Shown piece by piece: positions 9,119 to 17,062 of a stretch of 33,076 nucleotides of DNA; positions within the stretch are counted from its first letter, which is position 1, and every line of letters starts with the position of its first letter. Below the pieces are notes generated by a model. The model searched no databases. It had not been told where the DNA came from and worked only from the letters and a program-made list of their open reading frames with translations. A program made the position numbers and the translations under genes. This stretch comes from an uncultured Lachnospiraceae bacterium (GTDB taxonomy: Bacteria > Bacillota > Clostridia > Lachnospirales > Lachnospiraceae): the NCBI GenBank assembly GCA_910586275.1, contig CAJUIM010000027.1, positions 1 to 33,076 on the forward strand. The letters run 5' to 3'.

Positions 9119-11206
9119 CTACATTTCTTCATTCCATATCTTTTGGTAAGGAATTGGCCTTAACCGGATGAAATCTTTTCTCACTTCATAATTTAACTCA
9201 CATAAAAGCTTCTGTATTTCATCATAATTTGCCTCATCGGCAATGACAACATAATATTGTGACTGGGCACCTTCCAGTATTCTGTAATCTTCCACTTGCA
9301 TTGTGCCTATTTTTTTATTCTGATAATCGAAATGAACATATTTGCATGGATTGACATTTCCCAGTTTCAGATTAAAGAATGCATTTCTTGCTTCCGCACC
9401 ATTTCCCCAGATTACAGCTTTCCTGTTTCCCAATACCTTATACAGCATATTTTTACGGTTATTTTTAAAATTCCTGACCATTGCCCACACTATTTCCGTA
9501 AACAAATGATAGGCAGTCTGCGCCTTTAAATGAAATACATAATCCGTTACGTCATTTAAGGACCTGACGGCTTTATTAATATCCGCCATTGCGAATTTAT
9601 CGGGATAGTCTTTCACCAGTCTCTGAATCGTCTTGTTGATCATTGATATTTGCCCAAGCACTTCCTCACAATGGGGATTATTCTTTCTGAAAAAATTCAG
9701 TTCAGGACCGGTAATTAAAATAATCTTCGTATGTTCTGATGTATAATTCCCTATCCATACTACATTCTCATAAAATCTTTCCGGTTCAATAAAATGACCT
9801 TCTGAAAAATTTTCTTCCAGCCAGAGACGCTGTTCTTTATAATCGGCTGAGACTGATCCGTTGATGTTAAGAATGCTTGTGTCGCCAAATTTCCGTTCTG
9901 GGCTTAATATGACCCTGAGATTCCGGTTGTCCTTTTTTTCATATATTTTAAACACCATATCATCATGAAAGGAAAGGATAATATAATCATAATCTTCCGC
10001 AAACAGCCGCGTATTAAATGCCAGACTTCCCGTATAGTTATAAAAATGATAGGAACAATATTCCTTTTCACTGTCACTCATCTCAAAACATGACCGGATA
10101 TATTCCGTTCCGACATTTACGCCTCTTTCCTTTCCCTTGAACACATTGCACTCATAATGAAACTGCTGATTGGGCATTGAAAAATATGCCATGGTATGAT
10201 ATAAGTCACATGCGCCAAGCCCGAATATCCTCAGCCTGCTTTCCTCCCCCAAAATATTTTCTATCGTCTCCATATGCCCGTCAGCAGTTCCTTTCCCGGA
10301 TTCTGCCAAGGTTATCCAATCCGGAATCTCTTTCTCCGCAAAGTCACTGTTGGCTGTTTCACCTACAATATCAAGTTCCGGCCTGCCTAACAAACTGTAC
10401 AGATACTGTTCAATCCCCATATTCATAATCCTGCATGAAAACACAAAATGGATAAGCCTTTTTCCCTGCAGAGAATAAAATCCAACAATTCCGTAATCAC
10501 CAAAATTGTCTGTCACACGGACAGCCTTTGTATCTACCGAATCATTATTCAGCAATTCTCTTAGCTGCTCAGTATTCATACGGTTTTTCGTAAAATTTAA
10601 TTGGTTAGTTCTTTCTGTCAATTCGGCTATTCTGTCAAACAGCATATCCTCATAATCAATAAGTTCCATTCTTATATTGCTTTCATGTAAGAATTGCTCG
10701 TTTGAGGAAGACATTTTTTTGGATAATGCTTTTTTCTCCAATTGCTTGTACTGATGATATCTGCTTAAATGAACATCCTTTTTTCCTGCCAAAAACTCAT
10801 TCTCTAAGATTTTATCACAGCAATCCGCATTCATAACACTGATGGCCGGATTATAATACTCCGCTTCATGCAGATTGGAAATATTGTCATCTATAAATAA
10901 GGCATTGTCTGCACGCAGATTCATGTCCGTAAGAGCATTTTTTATCATCTGTCCCTTCGGCTGAAATGCAATATTGGGAAAACAAAATAAATCCCATATG
11001 CCCAATGCAGTCAATTTCCCTTTCGCTTCCTCAAAATCATTTTTTGAGCAGATAGAACTGATGATGCCTCTGGCATTCAGAGCCTTTATTATTTCCACTC
11101 TCTGTTCCTGAACCTTCACCTCTTCTGCCTCTGCCAAAGTTCCGCTCCATAAAGTCTCATCCAAATCCCAAAAGACCACTTTGATTTTATTTTTTATCTG
11201 ATTCAT
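9119..11206 (-). CDS. FkbH-like multidomain protein (HAD phosphatase, GNAT-like, SGNH-like)
   Basis: The 695-residue protein begins with a HAD subclass IIIC domain: WDLDETLW with Asp14/Asp16, SICSKND at 51-57, Lys85 and FIDDN at about 105-108. A GNAT-like segment follows, with NQLNFTKNR (201-209) and DNFGDYGIVG (233-242). This HAD-plus-GNAT order is the FkbH signature. Residues from about 325 to 610 look like an SGNH-hydrolase fold, and the C terminus holds a Rossmann-like WGNGAEA segment; these last two calls are tentative. Characterised FkbH proteins load a glyceryl unit from 1,3-bisphosphoglycerate onto an acyl carrier protein; no carrier gene is visible here. The ATG has GGAGG seven bases upstream. 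It sits between the two bimodular transferases, so a tailoring role on the polymer is inferred. Confidence 0.82.
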   Translation of the reverse strand: MNQIKNKIKVVFWDLDETLWSGTLAEAEEVKVQEQRVEIIKALNARGIISSICSKNDFEEAKGKLTALGIWDLFCFPNIAFQPKGQMIKNALTDMNLRADNALFIDDNISNLHEAEYYNPAISVMNADCCDKILENEFLAGKKDVHLSRYHQYKQLEKKALSKKMSSSNEQFLHESNIRMELIDYEDMLFDRIAELTERTNQLNFTKNRMNTEQLRELLNNDSVDTKAVRVTDNFGDYGIVGFYSLQGKRLIHFVFSCRIMNMGIEQYLYSLLGRPELDIVGETANSDFAEKEIPDWITLAESGKGTADGHMETIENILGEESRLRIFGLGACDLYHTMAYFSMPNQQFHYECNVFKGKERGVNVGTEYIRSCFEMSDSEKEYCSYHFYNYTGSLAFNTRLFAEDYDYIILSFHDDMVFKIYEKKDNRNLRVILSPERKFGDTSILNINGSVSADYKEQRLWLEENFSEGHFIEPERFYENVVWIGNYTSEHTKIILITGPELNFFRKNNPHCEEVLGQISMINKTIQRLVKDYPDKFAMADINKAVRSLNDVTDYVFHLKAQTAYHLFTEIVWAMVRNFKNNRKNMLYKVLGNRKAVIWGNGAEARNAFFNLKLGNVNPCKYVHFDYQNKKIGTMQVEDYRILEGAQSQYYVVIADEANYDEIQKLLCELNYEVRKDFIRLRPIPYQKIWNEEM

Positions 11207-11242
11207 GCATCATCCTCCATGCGCCATTTATCCGGATATCCG

Positions 11243-13855
11243 TCAAAGATCAGAAGAATTGCATGTACGCAAATATTCATACAGATTCTCCCTGCAATTC
11301 TTCAGCGGAAAATAGAAATTTTCCATCCTTTCACGGTAAACCGGATCTGCCTGAAAGCCATGATCCGCAATCCGTTTCATCTCTTTTACCGCATCTTGAT
11401 ATTCATCCACAAGTTTCCCGAATGCTTGTTCAAAAGGCAATTCCAGTTTTCTGTATGAATGCATGCCCGATAAAAACTCCTCCATATCCGGCATAAAATA
11501 TATGACCGGCCGGTTTAAATAAGCAAAATCAAAGACATAAGATGAAATATCCGTTATAAATATTTTATAGTCGGCAACATTGATATTTTCATCCTTAAAC
11601 CTTATACGTTCCGACGGAATATCGAAAATTTCAATGGCGCTCCTCATATTCTGATGCAGCTTAACATCTAAATACAGATCATGCAGCTGCAGAAATTCCT
11701 TCAGTTCCCCGCATCTTAAAAAATCAATGAATTTTCTATAATAATTGGATTCATATATCAGCATACGATTATCCGAACGGATATTTCCTGTCTCAATATG
11801 TGTCAGATACTCTCTCCAAGACGGGGCAAATAAAATTCTGTTTTTGGCTTTCGCATGCCGGTCAATCATATCATATCTGGCCATACCGCATGTAATTAAC
11901 TCTTCCGGCTTATAATGATATTTATCACGGAAACATTCATATTCAAAAGGAGAAGAAACTACAATTTTATCCGTTTTGCAGCGTTCTGCCGACTGCATAT
12001 ACCGTAAGTCGGCATGGCATACTCCATGCTGTAAGTAAATGATCTGCGGTTGTTCCAAATCTAAAAAATAAGATAATTCTGTCTCGCTGCCGAAGGGGCA
12101 GCGGGGCCGGAAATCAATAAAGGAACATAATACATATTCCGCACACAAATAAAGGATCTTGTGATTGTTCGAGCCATACGCAATCAGACAGCTCTGCTGT
12201 TCCTCCGTAAATAATTCTTTTACCGCTTTATGGTTTCCGTCGCATATATAGTACCGCTTTACACCATCCTTCTTATTCCAGTCATGCTGAAATTGGTAAT
12301 ACGCATTATCGGCTTTTATTCCCGCCGAATCGCAATACAGCCATACTTTCTCATTTTTCCGCTTCTCACTTGCCAGATTTCTTATTTTATCGACTTCATA
12401 TATATTTTTTTTTCCGTTTATTGTCCGATCATATGTATTCCCTGTTTCCTTCCATTCAGCAACCAATATCTTATCCCGCCTTGTCTGAAATTCATAACCG
12501 GATTTTACAAATTGGGGCAAACCCGCTCCCACGGACGGCATAAAGTACATAAATGCGTTTACTTCGACCCCTTCGATATTCACTGAAAACGAAAGATCTT
12601 TTATGCGATCTATTTGTTCCTCAAACCGGAATCCAAAGAATCTATTTGTCTTAGCTTTTGTTTTATAGCAGCTATTTATTGATTCATAATGCTCCATCAA
12701 TTGCCGTTCTTCTTCATTTATAACAGCATATATGGCAGGTTCCGATTCTATATAATTAAAAACAGGAGATTTGACAAATCCCATCAGACATAAGCAGTTT
12801 TTCCTTATGTCCAGTTTGCTGACTACAATTTCCACCCCTTCTTTTTTATAGATGCAAGTACTCTTCATCCAAATGGAGATTTCCTTTTCTTCCAATATAA
12901 CTGCCGCATATGCATTGTCTTTTTGGGATAACCAGAAATGCTTATGGAAGCTGTCCATTTCCGGGTGGTTATATATAATATCTGCATCAATATATTTTAT
13001 TACATTATATATTCTTTGCAATGCCTTCTTATATTGATTCCCGGAGTAATGATAAGGAAATAATTTGTCGGCAGATAATTCCCACATGAAATCAGTGATA
13101 ATCTGACTTTGAATATATGGGGGAACATCGTTTCCATATGGCTCCATTAGCTTTTCGACTAAGTCCATACGTTTCTCAAACATATAGTAACTATAATTTT
13201 TATCACTTGTGGCCGAACCCATATGTTTGTTATATATATATTGGCCGACTTCACAATAACCTATTTTCATTTTTTCAGACAGAATAGTGCAAATGTATTT
13301 TTGATCCTCATGAAATGCCAAATGGGTATCAAACAAAACATCTTTATTATTTTTCACTACGATATTCATTGTAGTCTGCACACAATATGGCACATCCCTT
13401 AAATCATATATTCCTGTTTTGGTCAGATATTTATAGCGAAAATGCAGCTTTTGCTTTTTGCCGTTTAAGTACGGAATTATTTTATATGTGACTAAATCCA
13501 CTTCATCATATACCGTATCAAAAAAATCTGCCGCCGATGCAATGGTTTCCGGAGTCAAAGTATCATCTCCGTCCAGAAAAGCAATATACTTGCCCTTTGC
13601 CTCCTGAATCCCCCTGTTCCTTGCTGCCGACACCCCCTGATTTTCCGTACATATAACGGTAAAAAACGGATATATTTCCGCATATTCCTTACAAATATCC
13701 AAGCTGCGGTCCGTAGAACCGTCATTCATTAATATGACTTCCATTTCACTGCCGCCTATCGTCTGGCCAACTAAGGAATCCAGACACTCCGCCAGATACT
13801 TCTCCGCATTATAAATAGGGACGATTACCGACACCCTGTATTCAAAGCCCTGCAT
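11243..13855 (-). CDS. Bimodular GT2 glycosyltransferase / CDP-polyol phosphotransferase, paralogue
   Basis: The 870-residue protein repeats the architecture of the 839-residue protein at the operon end. The N-terminal GT2 domain shows VSVIVPIYNAEKY, NDGSTD (44-49) and FLDGDDTLTP. The C-terminal PF04464-type domain, about residues 500-865, has QHGV, FAPSWREYL, KLHQ in place of KLHP, and DISSYVFDFAYLNRPVIYF. Stretches such as LHFRYKYLTKTGIYDLRD closely match the paralogue (LKPHFRYEYLKKSGIYDLRK), which shows duplication of a whole two-domain gene. The start is two bases past the stop of the gene above, so translation is coupled. It probably transfers a sugar plus ribitol- or glycerol-phosphate to the growing chain. 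Different acceptor specificity for the two paralogues is inferred. Confidence 0.9.
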   Translation of the reverse strand: MQGFEYRVSVIVPIYNAEKYLAECLDSLVGQTIGGSEMEVILMNDGSTDRSLDICKEYAEIYPFFTVICTENQGVSAARNRGIQEAKGKYIAFLDGDDTLTPETIASAADFFDTVYDEVDLVTYKIIPYLNGKKQKLHFRYKYLTKTGIYDLRDVPYCVQTTMNIVVKNNKDVLFDTHLAFHEDQKYICTILSEKMKIGYCEVGQYIYNKHMGSATSDKNYSYYMFEKRMDLVEKLMEPYGNDVPPYIQSQIITDFMWELSADKLFPYHYSGNQYKKALQRIYNVIKYIDADIIYNHPEMDSFHKHFWLSQKDNAYAAVILEEKEISIWMKSTCIYKKEGVEIVVSKLDIRKNCLCLMGFVKSPVFNYIESEPAIYAVINEEERQLMEHYESINSCYKTKAKTNRFFGFRFEEQIDRIKDLSFSVNIEGVEVNAFMYFMPSVGAGLPQFVKSGYEFQTRRDKILVAEWKETGNTYDRTINGKKNIYEVDKIRNLASEKRKNEKVWLYCDSAGIKADNAYYQFQHDWNKKDGVKRYYICDGNHKAVKELFTEEQQSCLIAYGSNNHKILYLCAEYVLCSFIDFRPRCPFGSETELSYFLDLEQPQIIYLQHGVCHADLRYMQSAERCKTDKIVVSSPFEYECFRDKYHYKPEELITCGMARYDMIDRHAKAKNRILFAPSWREYLTHIETGNIRSDNRMLIYESNYYRKFIDFLRCGELKEFLQLHDLYLDVKLHQNMRSAIEIFDIPSERIRFKDENINVADYKIFITDISSYVFDFAYLNRPVIYFMPDMEEFLSGMHSYRKLELPFEQAFGKLVDEYQDAVKEMKRIADHGFQADPVYRERMENFYFPLKNCRENLYEYLRTCNSSDL

Positions 13856-13857
13856 AA

Positions 13858-14853
13858 TTACCGCACCCCGCTCCCTGCCTTATATTTTATCCACCCCATC
13901 AGGGAAGCCAGCAAAGTTTTCAGCCCAAGCCTGCCGTCCCGATATAAATCCACTGCATTCTGTGCCAAATCAAGTCCTTCTATGCCCAGCAGTTCCCTGC
14001 AGTCAATCCTATCCCGTTCCCGTCTGTCCGCTCTTTCCTGATAAAAAATGAATTCTTCCCAAGTACAGTCCTTCATATAACGATACTGTTCCTGATTAAT
14101 CCGCACTGCCTCCAAAATAAACGGCAGTAATTTTTCGTCTGCCGCCACTGCCTCTATATATTGCCGGAGGATAAGAAAATATCCTTGGTTATGCCGCCTG
14201 ATTGCCTCCTGCCACAATTGCGAAAGGCATCCTTCCGCAAATCCTATGTTCACATCCGGAAAATGCCTGTATTTTGATGCCAATTCCACGGATATATCCG
14301 CAATTTCCCCTTCGTCAAAGTCTCCCGCTTCCACAGCCGGCTTATAAATAAAAGAGTCCGCAAATGCCAGTTCCGCCCCGCAATCCTCCATATACTTTAA
14401 GGCAGTCAATGCGTAACAGCCCCTTTCCCGGGTACCGGACATTTTCAGAATATCCTCTCTGCGAAACAGCTTCCCATATGGGGATATGAGGAAAAAAGCA
14501 TTTTCTTCCTCCCAAAAATCGTCTTCCCCTTTCACCATATATTTCGCCGCCGGCAGGCTGTTCCCTTTTTCCCCATAATCCGCCAATTCTTTTAGCACAT
14601 CCGGCGCCAGCACAAAACAGGAACGGCAGAAGAGAACCCATTCCGCTTCCGTTTTCTGCAGATACTCTGCTATTTCATCCGTATGAAGCACTGTCACATC
14701 TTGATCCGCATACTCTGCCGCTGTCTTATCCTCTGCCCATATGGCCCACTCCTTATTTTCATATACCTGTCTCCTGATGCTGCTTATGCATCTGACCAAG
14801 TATTTCCTGTCTTCTCTGCCGGTCTTTATAATTACGCTGACTAACCCTGACAT
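13858..14853 (-). CDS. GT-A-like glycosyltransferase, divergent
   Basis: A 331-residue product when started at 14853, where AAAGGAGG stands nine bases upstream; a longer reading frame to 14958 would overlap tarJ and lacks a comparable site. The N terminus (SGLVSVIIKTGREDRKYLVRCISSIRRQVYENKEW) is a family 2-like nucleotide-sugar fold opening. After this the usual DDGS and DXD motifs are not clear, so the domain is divergent or non-catalytic. The C-terminal half is predicted mainly helical. It lies between tarJ and the first bimodular transferase with tight spacing, so it belongs to the polysaccharide operon. It may transfer a sugar or act as a partner of the neighbouring transferases; which is undecided. 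Confidence 0.68.
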   Translation of the reverse strand: MSGLVSVIIKTGREDRKYLVRCISSIRRQVYENKEWAIWAEDKTAAEYADQDVTVLHTDEIAEYLQKTEAEWVLFCRSCFVLAPDVLKELADYGEKGNSLPAAKYMVKGEDDFWEEENAFFLISPYGKLFRREDILKMSGTRERGCYALTALKYMEDCGAELAFADSFIYKPAVEAGDFDEGEIADISVELASKYRHFPDVNIGFAEGCLSQLWQEAIRRHNQGYFLILRQYIEAVAADEKLLPFILEAVRINQEQYRYMKDCTWEEFIFYQERADRRERDRIDCRELLGIEGLDLAQNAVDLYRDGRLGLKTLLASLMGWIKYKAGSGVR

Positions 14854-14945
14854 CCTGCCGCCCCTCCTTTTTCCGTTCCCCATCCCCGAAATGCCGTCCC
14901 TGTCTTTTTCCTGTTTTCCCAATATATATGCTCCGGAAACAGAGC

Positions 14946-15971
14946 CTACACTTTCCAATCCAACACTATTTTATAATCAGCGGTCTTGGATTCGTTAAAT
15001 GCCCTATGGATATCATTTACGCCGTTTACGTTCACAATATCCGATATCAGGCTTTTCATCCTCATTCTCATGATTTCATCCCCGTCCAAGATTTCTGCCG
15101 CCTCCATAAAATCCTTTCTGCCAGACCGGCTCCTCCCTAACAAAGTCAGCCCCTTTTCCAGAACCATCCTTGTATTTACCGGAACCGGATCCTCACTTAC
15201 CCCTAACAGCATCAATATGCCTTCCGGCAGAATATGGGCAATCATCTGGCGGATGGCCGCTCCTGAGGATACACCGCCGACACACTCAAAGCAATCGTCG
15301 AATTCCATATCCTCCGGCAGTTCATTTTCCGGAAACGTCTGATTTACGAAAGAAAACATGTCCAGCTTTGCCTTGCTTCTTCCTATAACGGTAATTTCGG
15401 CCAAAGGAATGCGGTATTTCAATATACAGCACACCATATATCCAATTGCGCCGCTTCCCCAGACTCCTATCTTCCTTCTGCCGTCTCCATGAATTCCTGC
15501 TTTCTTTATATAAGATTCCACGGCATGGACCGCCACGCTTACGGACTCGGCAAAAGCCGCAATCTCATAATCCATCTTCTCATACTTCACGACCTGCGAC
15601 TGCGGAATGCTTACCAGTTCCTGCATAAACCCGTCTGCCCTGCTGGAACGGAATAAGGAATCCCTTCTGTAATTTTCCTCATACCTGAGACTCTTTCCCG
15701 GTATATTCGGAAGCAGAATCACCCTGTCCCCGACCCGGAATTTCCCGCTTCCGTCATAAACCACGCTTCCGCATGCCTCATGAAGCAGCGCCATCGGAAG
15801 CCTTTCCTTCAATATATCCGCATTCCGCATCCCGAAATAATATCTGATATCCGCTTTACAGATGGACAGCATCCGTGGCCTCACAATCAGATTTTCCGAG
15901 ATGCAGTCTACGTTTTCATAGAACGTTTCTATCGTAAGCGGCGCGGTCAGCCGGTATAATGCATTAATCAT
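14946..15971 (-). CDS. tarJ: Ribulose-5-phosphate reductase (TarJ-like zinc alcohol dehydrogenase)
   Basis: This 341-residue medium-chain dehydrogenase should reduce ribulose 5-phosphate to ribitol 5-phosphate with NADPH in the cytoplasm. Candidate zinc ligands are Cys38 (SICKAD) and His64-Glu65 (LLHEACG). A GroES-like part (KFRVGDRVILLPN) is followed by a Rossmann domain with the nucleotide loop VWGSGAIGYM. The TarJ call rests on this fold plus its position one base past the stop of the tarI-like gene, the arrangement known from ribitol teichoic acid loci. Its ribosome site (GGGAG) is inside the end of tarI, so the two should be made together. The product feeds the cytidylyltransferase. A dehydrogenase acting on another polyol phosphate is the main alternative. 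Confidence 0.87.
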   Translation of the reverse strand: MINALYRLTAPLTIETFYENVDCISENLIVRPRMLSICKADIRYYFGMRNADILKERLPMALLHEACGSVVYDGSGKFRVGDRVILLPNIPGKSLRYEENYRRDSLFRSSRADGFMQELVSIPQSQVVKYEKMDYEIAAFAESVSVAVHAVESYIKKAGIHGDGRRKIGVWGSGAIGYMVCCILKYRIPLAEITVIGRSKAKLDMFSFVNQTFPENELPEDMEFDDCFECVGGVSSGAAIRQMIAHILPEGILMLLGVSEDPVPVNTRMVLEKGLTLLGRSRSGRKDFMEAAEILDGDEIMRMRMKSLISDIVNVNGVNDIHRAFNESKTADYKIVLDWKV

Positions 15972-15972
15972 T

Positions 15973-16677
15973 TCATAAATCTCCCACCATAAGCTGTGCC
16001 ATTTTTAAGTCAAAAGGATAAGTGATTTTGAAATTCGTCACGTCCCCTCTGACCAGTTTTACTTTATAATCCCTCAGATAAAATAACTTACATGCATCCG
16101 TCACAATCTCCAGCTCTTCCTCCGTCATTGTCTCATAGACTTCTTCAAACAGCCCGATCCGAAAAGACTGCGGAGTCTGTCCCTGATACATTTCCTTCCT
16201 GACCGGAATATCCGTTATAAAATCCTGATTCCCGGATCTGACGATTGTATCCGTAGCCTCTGCTACCGTATCGCAGACACCGTACTTTTGGGCAGCCTGC
16301 ACATTATCATGAATCATCCGCAGGCTTAGGAACGGACGGACGGCATCATGGGTCACCAATATGGCATCGTCCTCCGCATGATACCTTTCCCTCGCGGCCG
16401 CGGCAATGTTCCTGATGGTCCCATTCCGGTTTTCCCCTCCCGGTATGATACATATTTTATCGACATCCGGAAAATATCTGCCTGCCAGATCCTTCATTAA
16501 ATGCATCCAATCCGGATGCGTGCCTACAATTATATAATCGATGTCCGGACTGACCATAAACTTTTCTATTGTATGGATAATAATAGGTTTCCCCTTTAAT
16601 TCAATAAACTGTTTCGGCCGGATATTCTGCCCCATCCGCGCCCCTACCCCGCCTGCCACAATCCCTGCTATGACCAT
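15973..16677 (-). CDS. tarI: Ribitol-5-phosphate cytidylyltransferase (TarI-like)
   Basis: The 234-residue protein belongs to the IspD/TarI nucleotidyltransferase family and should join CTP and ribitol 5-phosphate to give CDP-ribitol. The N-terminal CTP-binding loop GIVAGGVGARMG is followed by RPKQF, and later by THDAVRPF and TPQSFR, all family hallmarks. IspD has the same fold, but the tarJ partner directly downstream makes TarI the better call. I place the start at the ATG at 16677, which has AGGTGG five bases upstream; a GTG three codons earlier would lie inside that site. It is the first gene of a six-gene operon whose promoter is in the palindrome at 16798-16852. Confidence 0.9.
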   Translation of the reverse strand: MVIAGIVAGGVGARMGQNIRPKQFIELKGKPIIIHTIEKFMVSPDIDYIIVGTHPDWMHLMKDLAGRYFPDVDKICIIPGGENRNGTIRNIAAAARERYHAEDDAILVTHDAVRPFLSLRMIHDNVQAAQKYGVCDTVAEATDTIVRSGNQDFITDIPVRKEMYQGQTPQSFRIGLFEEVYETMTEEELEIVTDACKLFYLRDYKVKLVRGDVTNFKITYPFDLKMAQLMVGDL

Positions 16678-16797
16678 GTATACCACCTTTTCTTATGTAA
16701 ATACGGAAATAAAATTTTCGGCATGAAAATCATCTGTTTTTCAGTTGTTTCTGCTTTCTTCCAAATTCTTTCCTTATTTTTCTATTTATTGCATTGC

Positions 16798-16852
16798 TGA
16801 CAATCTACGTTTTAAACGTATATAGTATATACGTTTAAAACGTAGATTGTCA
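16798..16852 (-). promoter_or_regulatory. 55-bp palindrome containing the tar-like operon promoter
   Basis: Two 27-base arms are perfect reverse complements around a single central G at 16825. On the minus strand TTGACA (16848-16853) and TATACT (16824-16829) are 18 bases apart and point at tarI, about 140 bases away. The symmetry also makes CTGACA, 18 bases, TATAGT on the plus strand. Each arm contains a near-palindrome (TACGTTTTAAACGTA and TACGTTTAAAACGTA), which fits paired dimer sites for a TetR-type repressor. No regulator gene is adjacent. The rest of 16678-17062 holds a small ATGCC/GGCAT hairpin near 16898 and the rdrB terminator, but no gene. Confidence 0.82.
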
Positions 16853-17011
16853 AGGACTAAATATATCCTTCCACGGAAATCAATTTTCGGTTTTATGCCT
16901 AGGCGGCATTCTTCGATGGTCTGAAAAATTTATGGTTCCGTATGCGCACCGGATCCTTTGCGGACTGTGTCGGCTAACCTCCTTCCTTTGGGTGTCCGTG
17001 TGCATAAACAA

Positions 17012-17038
17012 GACCGGCAGCTTTAAAAACTGCCGGTC
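17012..17038 (-). terminator. Probable terminator after rdrB
   Basis: A perfect 9-bp stem, GACCGGCAG with CTGCCGGTC, starts 25 bases past the rdrB stop and is followed on the minus strand by TTGTTTATG. The T tract is modest, so termination may be incomplete. Confidence 0.65.
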
Positions 17039-17062
17039 ATCCCAAAACAATTCCCATAAATG

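Noticed and set aside
13858..14958. Longer start for the GT-A-like gene at 14958
   Set aside because: It overlaps tarJ and lacks a ribosome site; AAAGGAGG precedes the ATG at 14853.
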